A stretch of 64,000 nt of DNA from Planctomycetaceae bacterium (GTDB taxonomy: Bacteria > Planctomycetota > Planctomycetia > Pirellulales > Pirellulaceae), in contig PAQH01000120.1 of assembly GCA_002709225.1 (NCBI GenBank), positions 1 to 64,000 of the forward strand. Reading direction: 5' to 3'. The position numbers were made by a program, and so were the translations under genes. The notes under the pieces are model-generated. The model saw nothing but the letters and a program-made list of their open reading frames with translations, was not told where the DNA came from and did no database searches. How positions within the stretch are numbered: position 1 is the first letter of the stretch; each line of letters opens with the position of its first letter. Shown here one piece after another: positions 56,138 through 64,000 of this stretch.

Positions 56138-56884
56138 TTATGCAGCCAGACGTAGGGCGGTATTCGACTCGCGCACTCCAGCAATAAACTCTTCAAAGAT
56201 CCGCGAGTCAATTGCAGACGCCGAGTCCGCTTCGGGATGAAACTGCGTACCGATGGCAAACCAATCTTCCATCACGCCTTCGATCGCTTCCACCACTCCA
56301 TCAGGTGCGTGGGCTGTGACCGCAAAACCCGGTGCCACGTCATCAATGGCCATATGGTGCATACTGTTGACGCGTACTTCCCCGTCACCGTAAACCCGCT
56401 CCATCAGTGAGCCAGGAACCACTTCCAGCCCATGTCGATGTCCACGATCCTGCAAATCCTTGTGCGGAAGCGCGTCGGGTAAATCCTCCGAAATGTGAAG
56501 GAACAGGCTACCCCCCTGGTCAAGATTGAGCAGTTGCATGCCGGCACCTATACCCATTACGGGCATCCGACGTTCCCCGATGACCCGCATCAGTTGTCGG
56601 TCGAAGGTCTCCCGGCGTTCCGCCATCAAACGGACCGTAGGGTGCAAACGAAAACCATCACGTCGTGGATCGAGATCGTGGCCACCAATCAATAAGAACC
56701 CGTCTAGCTTGTCCAACACCGAATCAAGATCATCACGTTCCGTGAGCGGTGGGACGATTAACGGAATTCCCCCTGCCTCCAAGATCTCATCGTAATATCC
56801 GGCGGCTAACACCGAATAGGCAGGCGCGTCATTATTGACCGTACGAAAATCCGCATTCAAACCGATGACTGGTTTCCACGACAT
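56138..56884 (-). CDS. Class I glutamine amidotransferase-like protein (GGH/PuuD type) without the catalytic Cys
   Basis: A 248-residue member of the peptidase C26 / gamma-glutamyl-GABA hydrolase family. The oxyanion-type motif is FLLIGGHDLDPRRD and the His-Glu pair is in GTQFHPEADS (HPE). The nucleophile elbow, normally G-I-C-R-G-x-Q, is VMGIGAGMQLLN: the Cys is Gly. All other landmarks are intact, so it is probably catalytically altered, regulatory or a binding protein rather than an amidase. It starts at ATG 56884 and is monocistronic. Given the polyamine-metabolism link of PuuD-type enzymes, a role in binding gamma-glutamyl compounds is possible but not shown. Confidence 0.88.
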   Translation of the reverse strand: MSWKPVIGLNADFRTVNNDAPAYSVLAAGYYDEILEAGGIPLIVPPLTERDDLDSVLDKLDGFLLIGGHDLDPRRDGFRLHPTVRLMAERRETFDRQLMRVIGERRMPVMGIGAGMQLLNLDQGGSLFLHISEDLPDALPHKDLQDRGHRHGLEVVPGSLMERVYGDGEVRVNSMHHMAIDDVAPGFAVTAHAPDGVVEAIEGVMEDWFAIGTQFHPEADSASAIDSRIFEEFIAGVRESNTALRLAA

Positions 56885-57355
56885 TTGAAATTCCCTTTCA
56901 AGACTTTAGGCGTGACGCTCCGGAAACAGAGTGACGACATCACGCCCAAGAGGACACACGAACACCAAGTTGCAGGTCGCGCCGATCGCTCCATCGCCCA
57001 CCGCTGATTCACCTAACGCGGTTGATCCTGTGGATCATCACGCGGCAGCCAAACCGGTCGAAAACAGGCGCGCAAGACGCGTTTACTCCATGCCGATTGT
57101 TCAACAACAAAATCGCGAGCAGTGGACCTCCTTTCGCAGCCTGCTCTCAATCCTCGGTGGAAGTGCAAGTCGAAAGTGAGTTTAAGTGCGCGCAAGAATC
57201 GGGCAACACCTACCCTTGATTTTGGGGTTGCGTTGAAGAGAATCGCAACATCCTGTGCAAGCACGCAAGTGCTAGCATGCCGTGCGAAACAACTTGAGAA
57301 TACGGTTAATAAATCTTCGCACCAAACGCTGCGACGCGCCTGTTTCGCAGCAGCT
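56885..57355. other. Intergenic region, 471 bp
   Basis: Upstream of the amidotransferase-like gene and downstream of the SMP-30 gene (both minus). Open frames on both strands here (for example 57013-57264 minus) have no recognisable features and no operon context. It presumably holds the promoter for the amidotransferase-like gene. I see no RNA gene or repeat. Confidence 0.4.
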
Positions 57356-58219
57356 TCAGGTCAAGGCGGGGTGATTCAACGGCAGGCCACGTGCGCCAAC
57401 ATTGTCAAAACGGTGCACAACTAGATTGTCCAGCGAAGCAGCCAGCAACACATCGCGTTGGGACCCCGCAAAAGCGACATCAGTAGGGCCTCGCAACCTC
57501 TCCCCGCGCCAATCATTAGCGAACAGTTCCAACCTGCGGCTGCTCAAATCAAATACATAAATCGCATCCGGACGATGACAGGCGATCCAGAGACGCCCCT
57601 GATCATCAAAGGCGATACCATCAGGGATGTGCCTCGGCATATGGACCACTCGTTCGAAGGCACCAGCGGTGCCGTCCCGCTTGATTTCAATGCGCGCAAT
57701 CGCACTGCCAAACGTCTCGACGAAATAGAGGAAGCGCTCGTCCCCATCCAGGGCGATCGCATTGGGAGTATCAACCGGCTCCGGGTACCAAAGCTCCGCC
57801 TGCCCACCTCCAGGAGAGATGCGACAGATGCGACCATTGATTGTCTCGGACCAGTCGCCACTATCGGACACGTAGAGATTGCCAACGCGATCAAACGCCG
57901 GGTAATTGGTACACATAAAGGGCTCTCCAGCCGGCCCTGTCGCGTACTGGCTGATCGCGCCGTCGGGCGTGACGCGCAGGACATCACCCGCGGTATGCGC
58001 CAAATAAAGATTACCCGCCTCATCGACCGCAGATCCCAAGCACCGCGCCGCGGTCGTCGCGAACTGTTGCGCAGCATTATGCGCGAGGTCGACCCGGTAC
58101 ACCTGACAACCTGTGCCGGTCGTATACGCCTCACCGGCCGGACCAATCCCAATCGACTCGGGATGATCCACACCACGAATGTGCTCAATGAGATTCAAAT
58201 CGTAAGCCTGGAAGGTCAT
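57356..58219 (-). CDS. SMP-30/gluconolactonase-like protein
   Basis: A 287-residue six-bladed propeller without a signal peptide. Family phrases: PESIGIGPAGEAYTTGTGCQVYRVD, NLYVSDSGDWSETINGRICRISPGG, NAIALDGDERFLYFVETFGSAIARI (metal-site Asn/Asp) and HIPDGIAFDDQGRLWIACHRPDAIYVFD. The metal ligands Glu/Asn/Asp are plausible (PESIG, TPNAIALDGD, PDGIAFD), so lactonase activity is possible. Substrate unknown. It stands between surE (upstream on the same strand, 158 bp) and the amidotransferase-like gene. Confidence 0.9.
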   Translation of the reverse strand: MTFQAYDLNLIEHIRGVDHPESIGIGPAGEAYTTGTGCQVYRVDLAHNAAQQFATTAARCLGSAVDEAGNLYLAHTAGDVLRVTPDGAISQYATGPAGEPFMCTNYPAFDRVGNLYVSDSGDWSETINGRICRISPGGGQAELWYPEPVDTPNAIALDGDERFLYFVETFGSAIARIEIKRDGTAGAFERVVHMPRHIPDGIAFDDQGRLWIACHRPDAIYVFDLSSRRLELFANDWRGERLRGPTDVAFAGSQRDVLLAASLDNLVVHRFDNVGARGLPLNHPALT

Positions 58220-58377
58220 GACATACTCTCTGCACTGGGAAATAAATGAACGACGGGACTTTCAATTCTGCGCAGATAGAATTCCCGATTAAAGTAGGCT
58301 TCCACGGTTTCCTTTAGTGCCACTGCAGTGCAACGCGGCGTGGCGACACCACCTATCCAGCAACCACAGTCCGAAGG

Positions 58378-59079
58378 TTACCAAACCGGGACTCGAGTGA
58401 TGGAAATCTCACCCGCAAAGCACACAGCCACGTCGGAGCCAGGGTGGCTCGGGCGTCGATGGTAATCGCAACGATATTGCCAGGCGTCCGCCACACGTTC
58501 GAATCGCACAGGTAAGGGCCCCAACTCGAGCGGGCAGTCCCTGTGCGGTGGTTTCGTGACGTCACCCTCAAGAGTACCCGCCACGGACAAGTCCGGGAAA
58601 TTGACATTCCAGAACTCCCGAGTTCCCAATTCGCGTTGCTGCAAACCGCCCACCACCTCCCGCGCCCAGAGGGCTGCGGAACTCCAATCTATTTCCGGGC
58701 GGCGACAGTATTGCGAGAGCGCTATCGCGGGGATTCCCAGCAAGGCCGCCTCACGGGCAGCTGCGACGGTCCCTGACATCAGTACATCCACTCCCAAGTT
58801 TCCGCCCCAGTTGATACCCGCCACTACCCAGTCGGCATCCGCGAGCACCTCGCTCAAACCGAGACGTACGCAATCGACCGGTGTGCCATCGACCGCGAAC
58901 CGTCGAGCCCCCACTTCTCTCAAGTGCAGAGGGCTCTCGGTCGTCGCGTGATGACTGCATCCCGAGTGTGGTGCTTCCGGTGCCACCACACGAATCTCTC
59001 CCAGGTCAGAAACGGCCTCACAGAGTGCAGCCAATCCGGGCGCGTCGATTCCATCGTCGTTGGTCAACAAGATCTTCAT
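58378..59079 (-). CDS. surE: 5'/3'-nucleotidase SurE
   Basis: A 233-residue metal-dependent nucleoside monophosphate phosphatase. It has the start motif MKILLTNDDGIDAPGL (NDDG metal site), APEAPHSGCSHHAT (SGxS), DGTPVDCVRLGL and AGINWGGNLGVDVLMSGTVAAAREAALLGIPAIALSQ. The SGINxGxN motif is AGINWGGN here, a conservative change. The C-terminal dimerisation arm is present (FWNVNFPD...). Cytoplasmic. The gene sits 63 bp downstream of ftr on the same strand. Confidence 0.95.
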   Translation of the reverse strand: MKILLTNDDGIDAPGLAALCEAVSDLGEIRVVAPEAPHSGCSHHATTESPLHLREVGARRFAVDGTPVDCVRLGLSEVLADADWVVAGINWGGNLGVDVLMSGTVAAAREAALLGIPAIALSQYCRRPEIDWSSAALWAREVVGGLQQRELGTREFWNVNFPDLSVAGTLEGDVTKPPHRDCPLELGPLPVRFERVADAWQYRCDYHRRPSHPGSDVAVCFAGEISITRVPVW

Positions 59080-59142
59080 GGCTGTTGATCACAGGAAGGC
59101 AACGTTCAATAAACCGGTGAAACAGCGACCGGCGGAGCCCCT

Positions 59143-60045
59143 TCAGGCATCATTCGGGCCGCCTAAGACAGATCGCAAGTGGAAATGGAACTTCCCCAGT
59201 TTGCCACCATAGTTACCCGCGCTAATGGCTACCACGTCTGACGCACTGGCCTCTCGCATGCCTCGGTGCATCGCGTTGTGCACCGCCTGCGCGTCGACTC
59301 CGTCGATCACGACTTCATACGCACAATTTGCTTGTTCGTGCAAACGTGAAGCCACTCGACCGCGCAACGTCGGACAGAATGCATCCGCCGTAGAAGCAAC
59401 CAGCGCCGGATAACGTGAACCGACTTTACTGCCGCTGCGTGCGACGCCGCCAGGAAAAGGCGTGATCACGCCGGGGAGTTCACCGATCGCTTCCACCGCA
59501 AGGCGTGCGGCGGACAGCGCACGCTCCTGATCGCACGATTGGAGAATGAAATTTCCACCCGCAACGCCTGGGGCCATGCCCACGTTCTCCACGACCGTGA
59601 ATTCACCATCCATAACGGGAATTCGCCAATACCTGTCCGTAGCCACAAGCTTGCTTTTCTGGAAGCCATCACCAAAGAACCGAAGATGTTTTCCAAGTGG
59701 CAATCGAGTCGTTGTGTCAGAGAGCCCATCAAACACCGCCGTCGATGGGCAGGTCATCACACATTGGCCGACCCGGTTGGCGACGGCTTTGGAGAGGCGT
59801 TCCTGATCAAACCCAAAAACCAGCACTGCCGCTCCCCAGCGCCCATCCGGCGTCAGTTGCGGGTCGAGCCAGTTCTCCAAGCCACATTCGGCGTCACATG
59901 CGATTACCGAGGAACTGTACCCCGTACATTCACGTATCGCCGCTTCCAACCAGAACCGGTCGTGTGCCGTAACCAAAAGTCGCGTGTATTGCATGCGGAA
60001 CGCTTCCGCAAACGTGTCATCGATGTAGGTGCCGTTCAGGTTCAC
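59143..60045 (-). CDS. ftr: Formylmethanofuran:tetrahydromethanopterin formyltransferase
   Basis: A 300-residue enzyme that exchanges formyl groups between methanofuran and H4MPT, part of the formaldehyde-oxidation/C1 pathway shared by methanogens, methylotrophs and planctomycetes. The family pattern is complete: NGTYIDDTFAEAF at the N-terminus, CDAECGLENW, RWGAAVLVFGFD, QCVMTCPSTAVFDGL, IPVMDGEFTVVENVG, GVAGGNFILQS, GELPGVITPFPGGVARSGSKVGSRY, and ISAGNYGGKLGKFHFHLR at the C-terminus. Length is normal. No other H4MPT genes are adjacent, as is usual in planctomycetes where they are scattered; the HisA-like gene at 3396 may belong to the same pathway. Also known as fhcD in methylotrophs. Confidence 0.95.
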   Translation of the reverse strand: MNLNGTYIDDTFAEAFRMQYTRLLVTAHDRFWLEAAIRECTGYSSSVIACDAECGLENWLDPQLTPDGRWGAAVLVFGFDQERLSKAVANRVGQCVMTCPSTAVFDGLSDTTTRLPLGKHLRFFGDGFQKSKLVATDRYWRIPVMDGEFTVVENVGMAPGVAGGNFILQSCDQERALSAARLAVEAIGELPGVITPFPGGVARSGSKVGSRYPALVASTADAFCPTLRGRVASRLHEQANCAYEVVIDGVDAQAVHNAMHRGMREASASDVVAISAGNYGGKLGKFHFHLRSVLGGPNDA

Positions 60046-60256
60046 TCAGGACGATCTCAATGCAAAGGACAGAAAATAAAAGTCAACTCGCATCACAATG
60101 TGATGGCGAGTATTGTAGCAGCAGTCCGATTGAGTGTGACGTACACTGGACAGGCTTCGGGAGCCCCATCACCCTTTTGCGCTCCTTGCCAGTCCGCACA
60201 TTCTGCGAAATAATCCTACTTCGATATCACTGTCCACAATGCTCAGAGCCCCGTCG

Positions 60257-60871
60257 ATGGACGATTCTTTCGATCCCTATCGAATCTGGTTGGGAATTCC
60301 ACTTTCCGAGCAACCTGCCGATCACTACCGGTTGCTGGGCATCGCTCGATTCGAAACGGATCCGGAAGTCATCGAGAACGCTGCCAACCGACAGATGTCG
60401 TATCTCCGGACATTCCAATCCGGCGCCCATGTCGGGTTGGCACAGCGTCTGTTAAACGAGGTTTCTGCCGCCAAGATCTGCCTGCTCCACCCAGACCGTC
60501 GCAACGCGTACGACAGCCAGCTCCAAGCGAACCCTGTGACGCCTGCGGAGGCCGTCTCGGCAAAACTTGCCCACGGGGAGCCAGCGGACAACCAGGGCAC
60601 CCCAGCTACCCGAATCACGACCTCCTCGGCGCCCGAGGCTCCACCGCTTCCCCAAGTACGCACGGCACTGCCCCCGCGCACGCGGCGTGCGTCTCCCTGG
60701 CCACTGCTGTTGGCCATGATGCTGATCGTGATTCTATTGGGGGCCCTAATCGTCTTCTTCAATCGCCGGGATCACAGCAAGCCGGACAAATCCTCGTCAA
60801 CGGGCGCCAATCCGATTGACTCAACCGACAACCGCCTTCAACAGCCAGCATGGGACTGGCTGGCGACATGA
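60257..60871 (+). CDS. Planctomycete J-domain-like protein with one TM segment
   Basis: A 204-residue protein. The N-terminal 85 residues (DPYRIWLGIPLSEQPADHYRLLGI...LLHPDRRNAYDSQL) form the planctomycete domain that precedes kinases and other proteins and resembles a J domain. A Pro/Ala/Thr-rich linker follows, then one membrane helix (WPLLLAMMLIVILLGALIVFF) and a short Ser/Asp-rich tail. The ATG at 60257 places the domain right at the N-terminus, as in homologues; the ATG at 60239 would add 6 residues. It probably has the J-like part in the cytoplasm and is anchored in the membrane. Function unknown. It lies between ftr and the chaperone cluster but on the opposite strand. Confidence 0.82.
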   Translation: MDDSFDPYRIWLGIPLSEQPADHYRLLGIARFETDPEVIENAANRQMSYLRTFQSGAHVGLAQRLLNEVSAAKICLLHPDRRNAYDSQLQANPVTPAEAVSAKLAHGEPADNQGTPATRITTSSAPEAPPLPQVRTALPPRTRRASPWPLLLAMMLIVILLGALIVFFNRRDHSKPDKSSSTGANPIDSTDNRLQQPAWDWLAT

Positions 60872-61174
60872 TCGGAGAGGATCCCTGCCCTCAACAGCCA
60901 CGAACCCCAAGCGACCTGATCGCGGCTGGCAGCGGCCCCAATGCAATGCCACCAAGCGGCAGCGTCCCTCACTCCGCAGCGGCGACAAGGACATCATTTC
61001 GCGAAGCGACTCAAACGTGCACGCGCGAACAACATTCCGATTGCAGGGACGCGATCAGCACGCCGCGGCCTCAGTTTCGAACGTCACCCGCAGCCTTCTA
61101 AAGGTTCGCTGGAAACAACGCCAGCTGCCGAGAGAACAGCGGAAACCTACATGACCGTCCCAGTTCAGGGTGCC
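60872..61174. other. Intergenic region, 303 bp
   Basis: Between convergent genes (J-like protein, plus; FmdB-like protein, minus). A long plus-strand open frame (60941-62257) covers this and the fmdB/grpE genes on the opposite strand, but its sequence is low in recognisable features and antisense to real genes. No terminator hairpin is obvious. Confidence 0.4.
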
Positions 61175-61498
61175 TCAGTCGGCCTTCTTGTTGGACGCTG
61201 GCTTGCTGCTATCCGGCGTGCTCTTCGATTTGGACGCACCTTCGGATTTAGATTTACTCTCCGTTTTCGCTTCGGCAGCTTTCTTGTCGTTGGCTGCAGC
61301 CTTCTTATAGGCATCGCTGCGATAATCGGTCTCGTAAAAACCGGAACCCTTGAACATCACAGCTGCACCAGCACCAAAAAGTCGACGCAACTTCAATCGC
61401 CCACATTCCGGACACTTCCGCTTGACGGGAGCCGTGATCCCCTGAAACAACTCGAACGCGTGACCGCATGCATCGCATTCATAGTCATATGTCGGCAT
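61175..61498 (-). CDS. FmdB-family zinc ribbon protein
   Basis: A 107-residue protein. The N-terminal zinc ribbon is MPTYDYECDACGHAFELFQ...KRKCPECGRLKLRRLFG (CxxC 8-11 and CxxC about 29-32), the FmdB signature. The second half is Lys/Ala/Ser-rich and probably disordered (KKAAANDKKAAEAKTESKSKSE). FmdB family members are putative regulatory or RNA/DNA-binding proteins; the first known one regulates formamidase in Methylophilus. It is the last of the chaperone block on the minus strand, 58 bp after grpE. Function not established. Confidence 0.9.
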   Translation of the reverse strand: MPTYDYECDACGHAFELFQGITAPVKRKCPECGRLKLRRLFGAGAAVMFKGSGFYETDYRSDAYKKAAANDKKAAEAKTESKSKSEGASKSKSTPDSSKPASNKKAD

Positions 61499-61556
61499 CA
61501 GCTTTTCCTTTGGTTACAACCAACGGGCTTAACACTGCCCTCGAGCGCAGTGGAGT

Positions 61557-62210
61557 TCACTCGGCTTGCGATCCATCCGACTTGTCGTCCGGCGGTCCCG
61601 GTGTTCCCGTCGAGACCAGTACCTGCGAAGGGCGAATCACTCGATCATGAAGGCAATAGCCCTCCAAGGCAACATGGGCAACATGACCTTCTGGACAGTC
61701 CGGACTTGGCTGCTGCCCAATGGCCTCATGTAAATTGGGGTCAAACAACTCGCCCGCCGCGGCAATTTTCCGACAATTGTGCTGTTCCAGAATCGCGGCA
61801 AGCTGGGAAGCTACCATTTGCACCCCCGCCAGCAGGCTCTCGGCATCCGGGTTTTCATTGGCGGATTGAACAGCACGGCCCAAGTTGTCGACCACCGGCA
61901 ACAAATCTGACAACAATGGAAATACGGCGAATCTGCGTTGCTCATCCATTTCGCGCCGCATCCGTTTGCGCGAATTCTCTAGTTCCGCCTGGCTCCGCAG
62001 GACTCGGTCATTCGCTTCCCGCAACTGGCCCTGCAAATCGAGTGGCTGCGACTCTCCTGCCTGAGACTCACTGTCGACCACTTCATTTTCACTGCAATCG
62101 GTGGCGGCAGCCGATTCCGCATGCTCCTCGTTGGGCGACGGTGCGGGTGTTTCCACATCCGGTGTGTCAGGCAGCGAGTCCTCCAACGGCGACGGTTTCG
62201 GTTCATTCAT
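61557..62210 (-). CDS. grpE: Nucleotide exchange factor GrpE
   Basis: A 217-residue DnaK co-chaperone. After an acidic, low-complexity N-terminus (about 1-55) comes the long helix with LREANDRVLRSQAELENSRKRMRREM, then the beta-domain (FPLLSDLLPVVDNLGRAV, LFDPNLHEAIGQQ, ALEGYCLHDRVIRPSQVLVS) that closes with the family VIRPSQVxVS. It overlaps dnaJ by 4 bases (ATGA at 62207-62210) and so is coupled to it. dnaK itself is not in the window. Confidence 0.96.
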   Translation of the reverse strand: MNEPKPSPLEDSLPDTPDVETPAPSPNEEHAESAAATDCSENEVVDSESQAGESQPLDLQGQLREANDRVLRSQAELENSRKRMRREMDEQRRFAVFPLLSDLLPVVDNLGRAVQSANENPDAESLLAGVQMVASQLAAILEQHNCRKIAAAGELFDPNLHEAIGQQPSPDCPEGHVAHVALEGYCLHDRVIRPSQVLVSTGTPGPPDDKSDGSQAE

Positions 62211-63352
62211 GCGTCGGCCTCCTCGGTCGCATCTCCGCCGGTGAGATAATCGCGTAGTTTTTCCAGAAACGACGTCCGTTCCGGAGTGACTTCTGTGCGT
62301 TCTAACTCCGCCAACTGTTGCAATAGATCGCGTTGCTCGCGTCCTAATTTGCGTGGCACCTCAATATAGGTCTGAACGAGCAACTCACCACGTCCAGAGC
62401 GCCCCCGCGGATCAGGCATGCCGTTGTTGCGCAAACGAAACACTTCGCCTGCTTGTGTCCCTTTGGGAATCGTCAACTCTGTCGCACCCGAGAGCGTCGG
62501 CACCTCGACTTTAGCCCCTAGCGTGGCCTGAGTATAAGTGATGGGTAAACGCACGATCAGGTGTTGTCCATCTCGCTGAAAGAGCTTATGGGGCCGCACA
62601 CTCACAAAGCAATAACAATCCCCCGCTGGTCCATCCGAGGGTCCCGGCTCACCCTCACCAGGGATGCGCACGCGCATGCCATCATCGACCCCAGCGGGAA
62701 TGGACACATCGATTGTCACGTTACCAGCAACCCTCCCGGCACCAGCACAGTCGCCACACGGATCGGCAATCATCGTGCCACTCCCTTCACAGGAAGGACA
62801 TGTCGTTTGCACACGGACAAAACCCATCTGTTGCGCTACCTGGCCCTCACCGCCACAACGCCGACAGCGTTCGAGTGACGATCCAGGGCGTGTCCCCTTG
62901 CCATCGCAGGAACCACACGCACGGCTGCGCGAAAATGTCACCGTCTTCACGGTATTGACAGCCGCCTCTTCCAGGTCGAGCGTCACGTCGCAGCGGATGT
63001 CTGCACCGCGGCGTTGCCGGCGCCCGCGCCGACCGCCCAGCATATCCCCGAACAAGCCGGTACCCAGGATATCGCCAAACGCCTCAAAGATATCTCCTAC
63101 CTGTTCATATTGACCTGCCGAGCCAGCCACTCCGGCATGGCCATATTGGTCATAGCGTGCACGCTTCTCAGCGTCATTGAGTACTTCGTACGCTTCCGCG
63201 GCTTCTTTGAAGCGTTCGACGGCATCCGGATCTCCTCCGTTGCTGTCTGGGTGGTACTTGATCGCCATTTTCCGGTAGGCGGTCGCGATCTCCCGTTCGC
63301 CAGCGCTGCGCTCAACACCGAGCACTTCGTAGTAATCTCGCTTGGCAACCAT
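62207..63352 (-). CDS. dnaJ: Chaperone DnaJ (type I Hsp40)
   Basis: A 381-residue type I J-protein. The J domain (about 3-68) has YYEVLGVERSAG and the HPD motif in KYHPDSNGG. A Gly-rich linker follows (HAGVAGSAGQ...). The zinc-finger domain has four CxxCxGxG repeats (CGSCDGKG, CRRCGGEG, CPSCEGSG, CGDCAGAG), then the C-terminal substrate domains (GVDDGMRVRIPGEGEPG, TLGAKVEVPTL, PKGTQAGEVFRLRNNGMP). I use the ATG at 63352; the GTG at 63361 is an alternative. It is transcribed with grpE and lies downstream of groEL beyond a terminator. Confidence 0.96.
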   Translation of the reverse strand: MVAKRDYYEVLGVERSAGEREIATAYRKMAIKYHPDSNGGDPDAVERFKEAAEAYEVLNDAEKRARYDQYGHAGVAGSAGQYEQVGDIFEAFGDILGTGLFGDMLGGRRGRRQRRGADIRCDVTLDLEEAAVNTVKTVTFSRSRACGSCDGKGTRPGSSLERCRRCGGEGQVAQQMGFVRVQTTCPSCEGSGTMIADPCGDCAGAGRVAGNVTIDVSIPAGVDDGMRVRIPGEGEPGPSDGPAGDCYCFVSVRPHKLFQRDGQHLIVRLPITYTQATLGAKVEVPTLSGATELTIPKGTQAGEVFRLRNNGMPDPRGRSGRGELLVQTYIEVPRKLGREQRDLLQQLAELERTEVTPERTSFLEKLRDYLTGGDATEEADA

Positions 63353-63534
63353 AATCGCCACCCAACTGCAGGCCGATGGAGTGACTCGACCCTACCAGTC
63401 CTAGACCGTTCTCTACGCAGCTTGTATCACCAGAATCACCGAGGACTCGCGCCGCACACGTCCCCCCGGGAATGACGAAGTCCCAAGCAAGGTGATACCT
63501 ACCATCCTCTTTTGAGCTCGCTGCCGGGATTCAA

Positions 63535-63563
63535 CAAAAAGGCCACCTCACTACGAAGTGGCC
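63535..63563 (-). terminator. Rho-independent terminator downstream of groEL
   Basis: On the minus strand, ggccac (63563-63558) and gtggcc (63546-63541) form a stem with an 11-base loop and are followed by ttttt. It lies about 60 bp after the groEL stop and separates it from dnaJ. Confidence 0.85.
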
Positions 63564-63622
63564 CTGAGTTGAAACTACTCGTAGGCGGTCGTACCGCCGC
63601 AGTCGTACCAGGTATCGAAACC

Positions 63623-64000
63623 CTAGCGAACTGCGCCTTCGACGCCGCGTTTCTCTTTATCTTCTTGATCGAAGTTCGTCACCAACGCTTCCGTAGTCAA
63701 CATCAGACCCGAGATACTGGCGGCGTTCGCCAACGCGGTTCGCACGACCTTGACTGGGTCGATCACGCCCGCCTTGTACATATCGACATATTCACCAGCA
63801 TTCGCGTTGTAGCCCACGGTCAGAGGCTTATCGTTCACCTCATCCGCAATGACCGAACCGTCGATGCCACAATTGTCTGCAATCTGTCGCAATGGCGCGT
63901 CGAGCGCACCCAAGACGATATCCACACCTACTTTTTCGTCTTTCTTGGCAGAGGATCGACACTTCTCAACGACCTCTTGACATCGCAGTAAGGCAACACC
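63623..64000 (-). CDS. groEL: Chaperonin GroEL, C-terminal part (gene runs out of the window)
   Basis: The last 125 residues of a 60-kDa chaperonin; the 5' part lies beyond the window end. Recognisable parts: GVALLRCQEVVEKCRSSA, LGALDAPLRQIADNCGIDGSVI, YNANAGEYVDMYKAGVIDPVKVVRTALANAASISGLMLTTEALVTN, the equatorial-domain end of GroEL. It ends NFDQEDKEKRGVEGAVR without the Gly-Gly-Met tail of E. coli GroEL, so it is probably a second, specialised copy, as is common in planctomycetes. Co-directional with dnaJ-grpE, separated by a terminator. Confidence 0.93.
   Translation of the reverse strand, partial: GVALLRCQEVVEKCRSSAKKDEKVGVDIVLGALDAPLRQIADNCGIDGSVIADEVNDKPLTVGYNANAGEYVDMYKAGVIDPVKVVRTALANAASISGLMLTTEALVTNFDQEDKEKRGVEGAVR

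Noticed and set aside
57013-57264. 83-residue minus-strand ORF in the 56885-57355 gap
   Set aside because: No recognisable family, no operon context and no convincing ribosome-binding site.
60941-62257. 438-residue plus-strand ORF
   Set aside because: It runs antisense through fmdB and grpE, which are well-supported genes, and its sequence has no recognisable protein features.

Overview
The window reads as chromosomal DNA of a planctomycete, most likely Pirellulales (Rhodopirellula/Blastopirellula-like). The evidence is gene content: two DUF1501 proteins, PQQ-type and TolB-type beta-propellers, a multihaem PA14/cytochrome c protein, Gfo/Idh/MocA and xylose-isomerase-like TIM-barrel proteins, a J-domain-like protein starting near DPYRIWLGIP, and a tetrahydromethanopterin (H4MPT) C1 enzyme outside archaea. 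Genes lie in short operons on both strands. I found no rRNA, tRNA, CRISPR array, insertion sequence or prophage.

Layout. 1-1.3 kb: 3' part of a Gly/Met-repeat protein. 1.3-6.9 kb (minus): double-MBL hydrolase, HisA-like protein, Ser/Thr kinase, formamidase-like protein. 7-14 kb (plus): amidohydrolase, GcvH-like lipoyl carrier, 2x[4Fe-4S] protein, selB and selA. 14-24 kb: secreted or catabolic genes (oxidoreductase, HpcH aldolase, di-haem peroxidase, beta-propellers, 3-hydroxyacyl-CoA dehydrogenase). 24-27.5 kb: pncB-nadE (NAD biosynthesis). 27.5-36.1 kb (minus): eight tightly packed genes linking polyamine synthesis (speD, membrane-fused aminopropyltransferase), a lipoprotein flavin amine oxidase-like enzyme, a 2TM-RCK potassium channel and DUF350/DUF4178 membrane proteins. 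36-41 kb: DUF1326 protein, small lipoprotein, a degraded rhomboid-like gene and a membrane pyrophosphatase. 41.7-44.6 kb: aldo/keto reductase, AhpD-like selenoprotein and a BshB1-like deacetylase. 44.7-56 kb: DUF1501, PQQ, MoxR, cytochrome, methyltransferase and TolB-like genes. 56-60 kb (minus): class I amidotransferase lacking its cysteine, SMP-30, surE and ftr. 60-64 kb: J-like membrane protein and the fmdB-grpE-dnaJ-groEL chaperone block.

The strongest discovery is at 42708-43349. What looks like two short ORFs of the AhpD/peroxidase-related family is one gene read through an in-frame TGA in a C-P-Y-U motif. A bacterial SECIS-like hairpin lies directly downstream, and selA and selB are encoded 29 kb away. 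The selenoprotein stop overlaps the start of an aldo/keto reductase (TGATG), so selenium supply could affect both products. The second notable system is the polyamine/K+-channel/DUF350/DUF4178 operon. Other leads are a perfect 20-bp inverted repeat inside the kinase gene, a GcvH-ferredoxin pair ahead of selBA, and H4MPT-pathway genes at both ends of the window.
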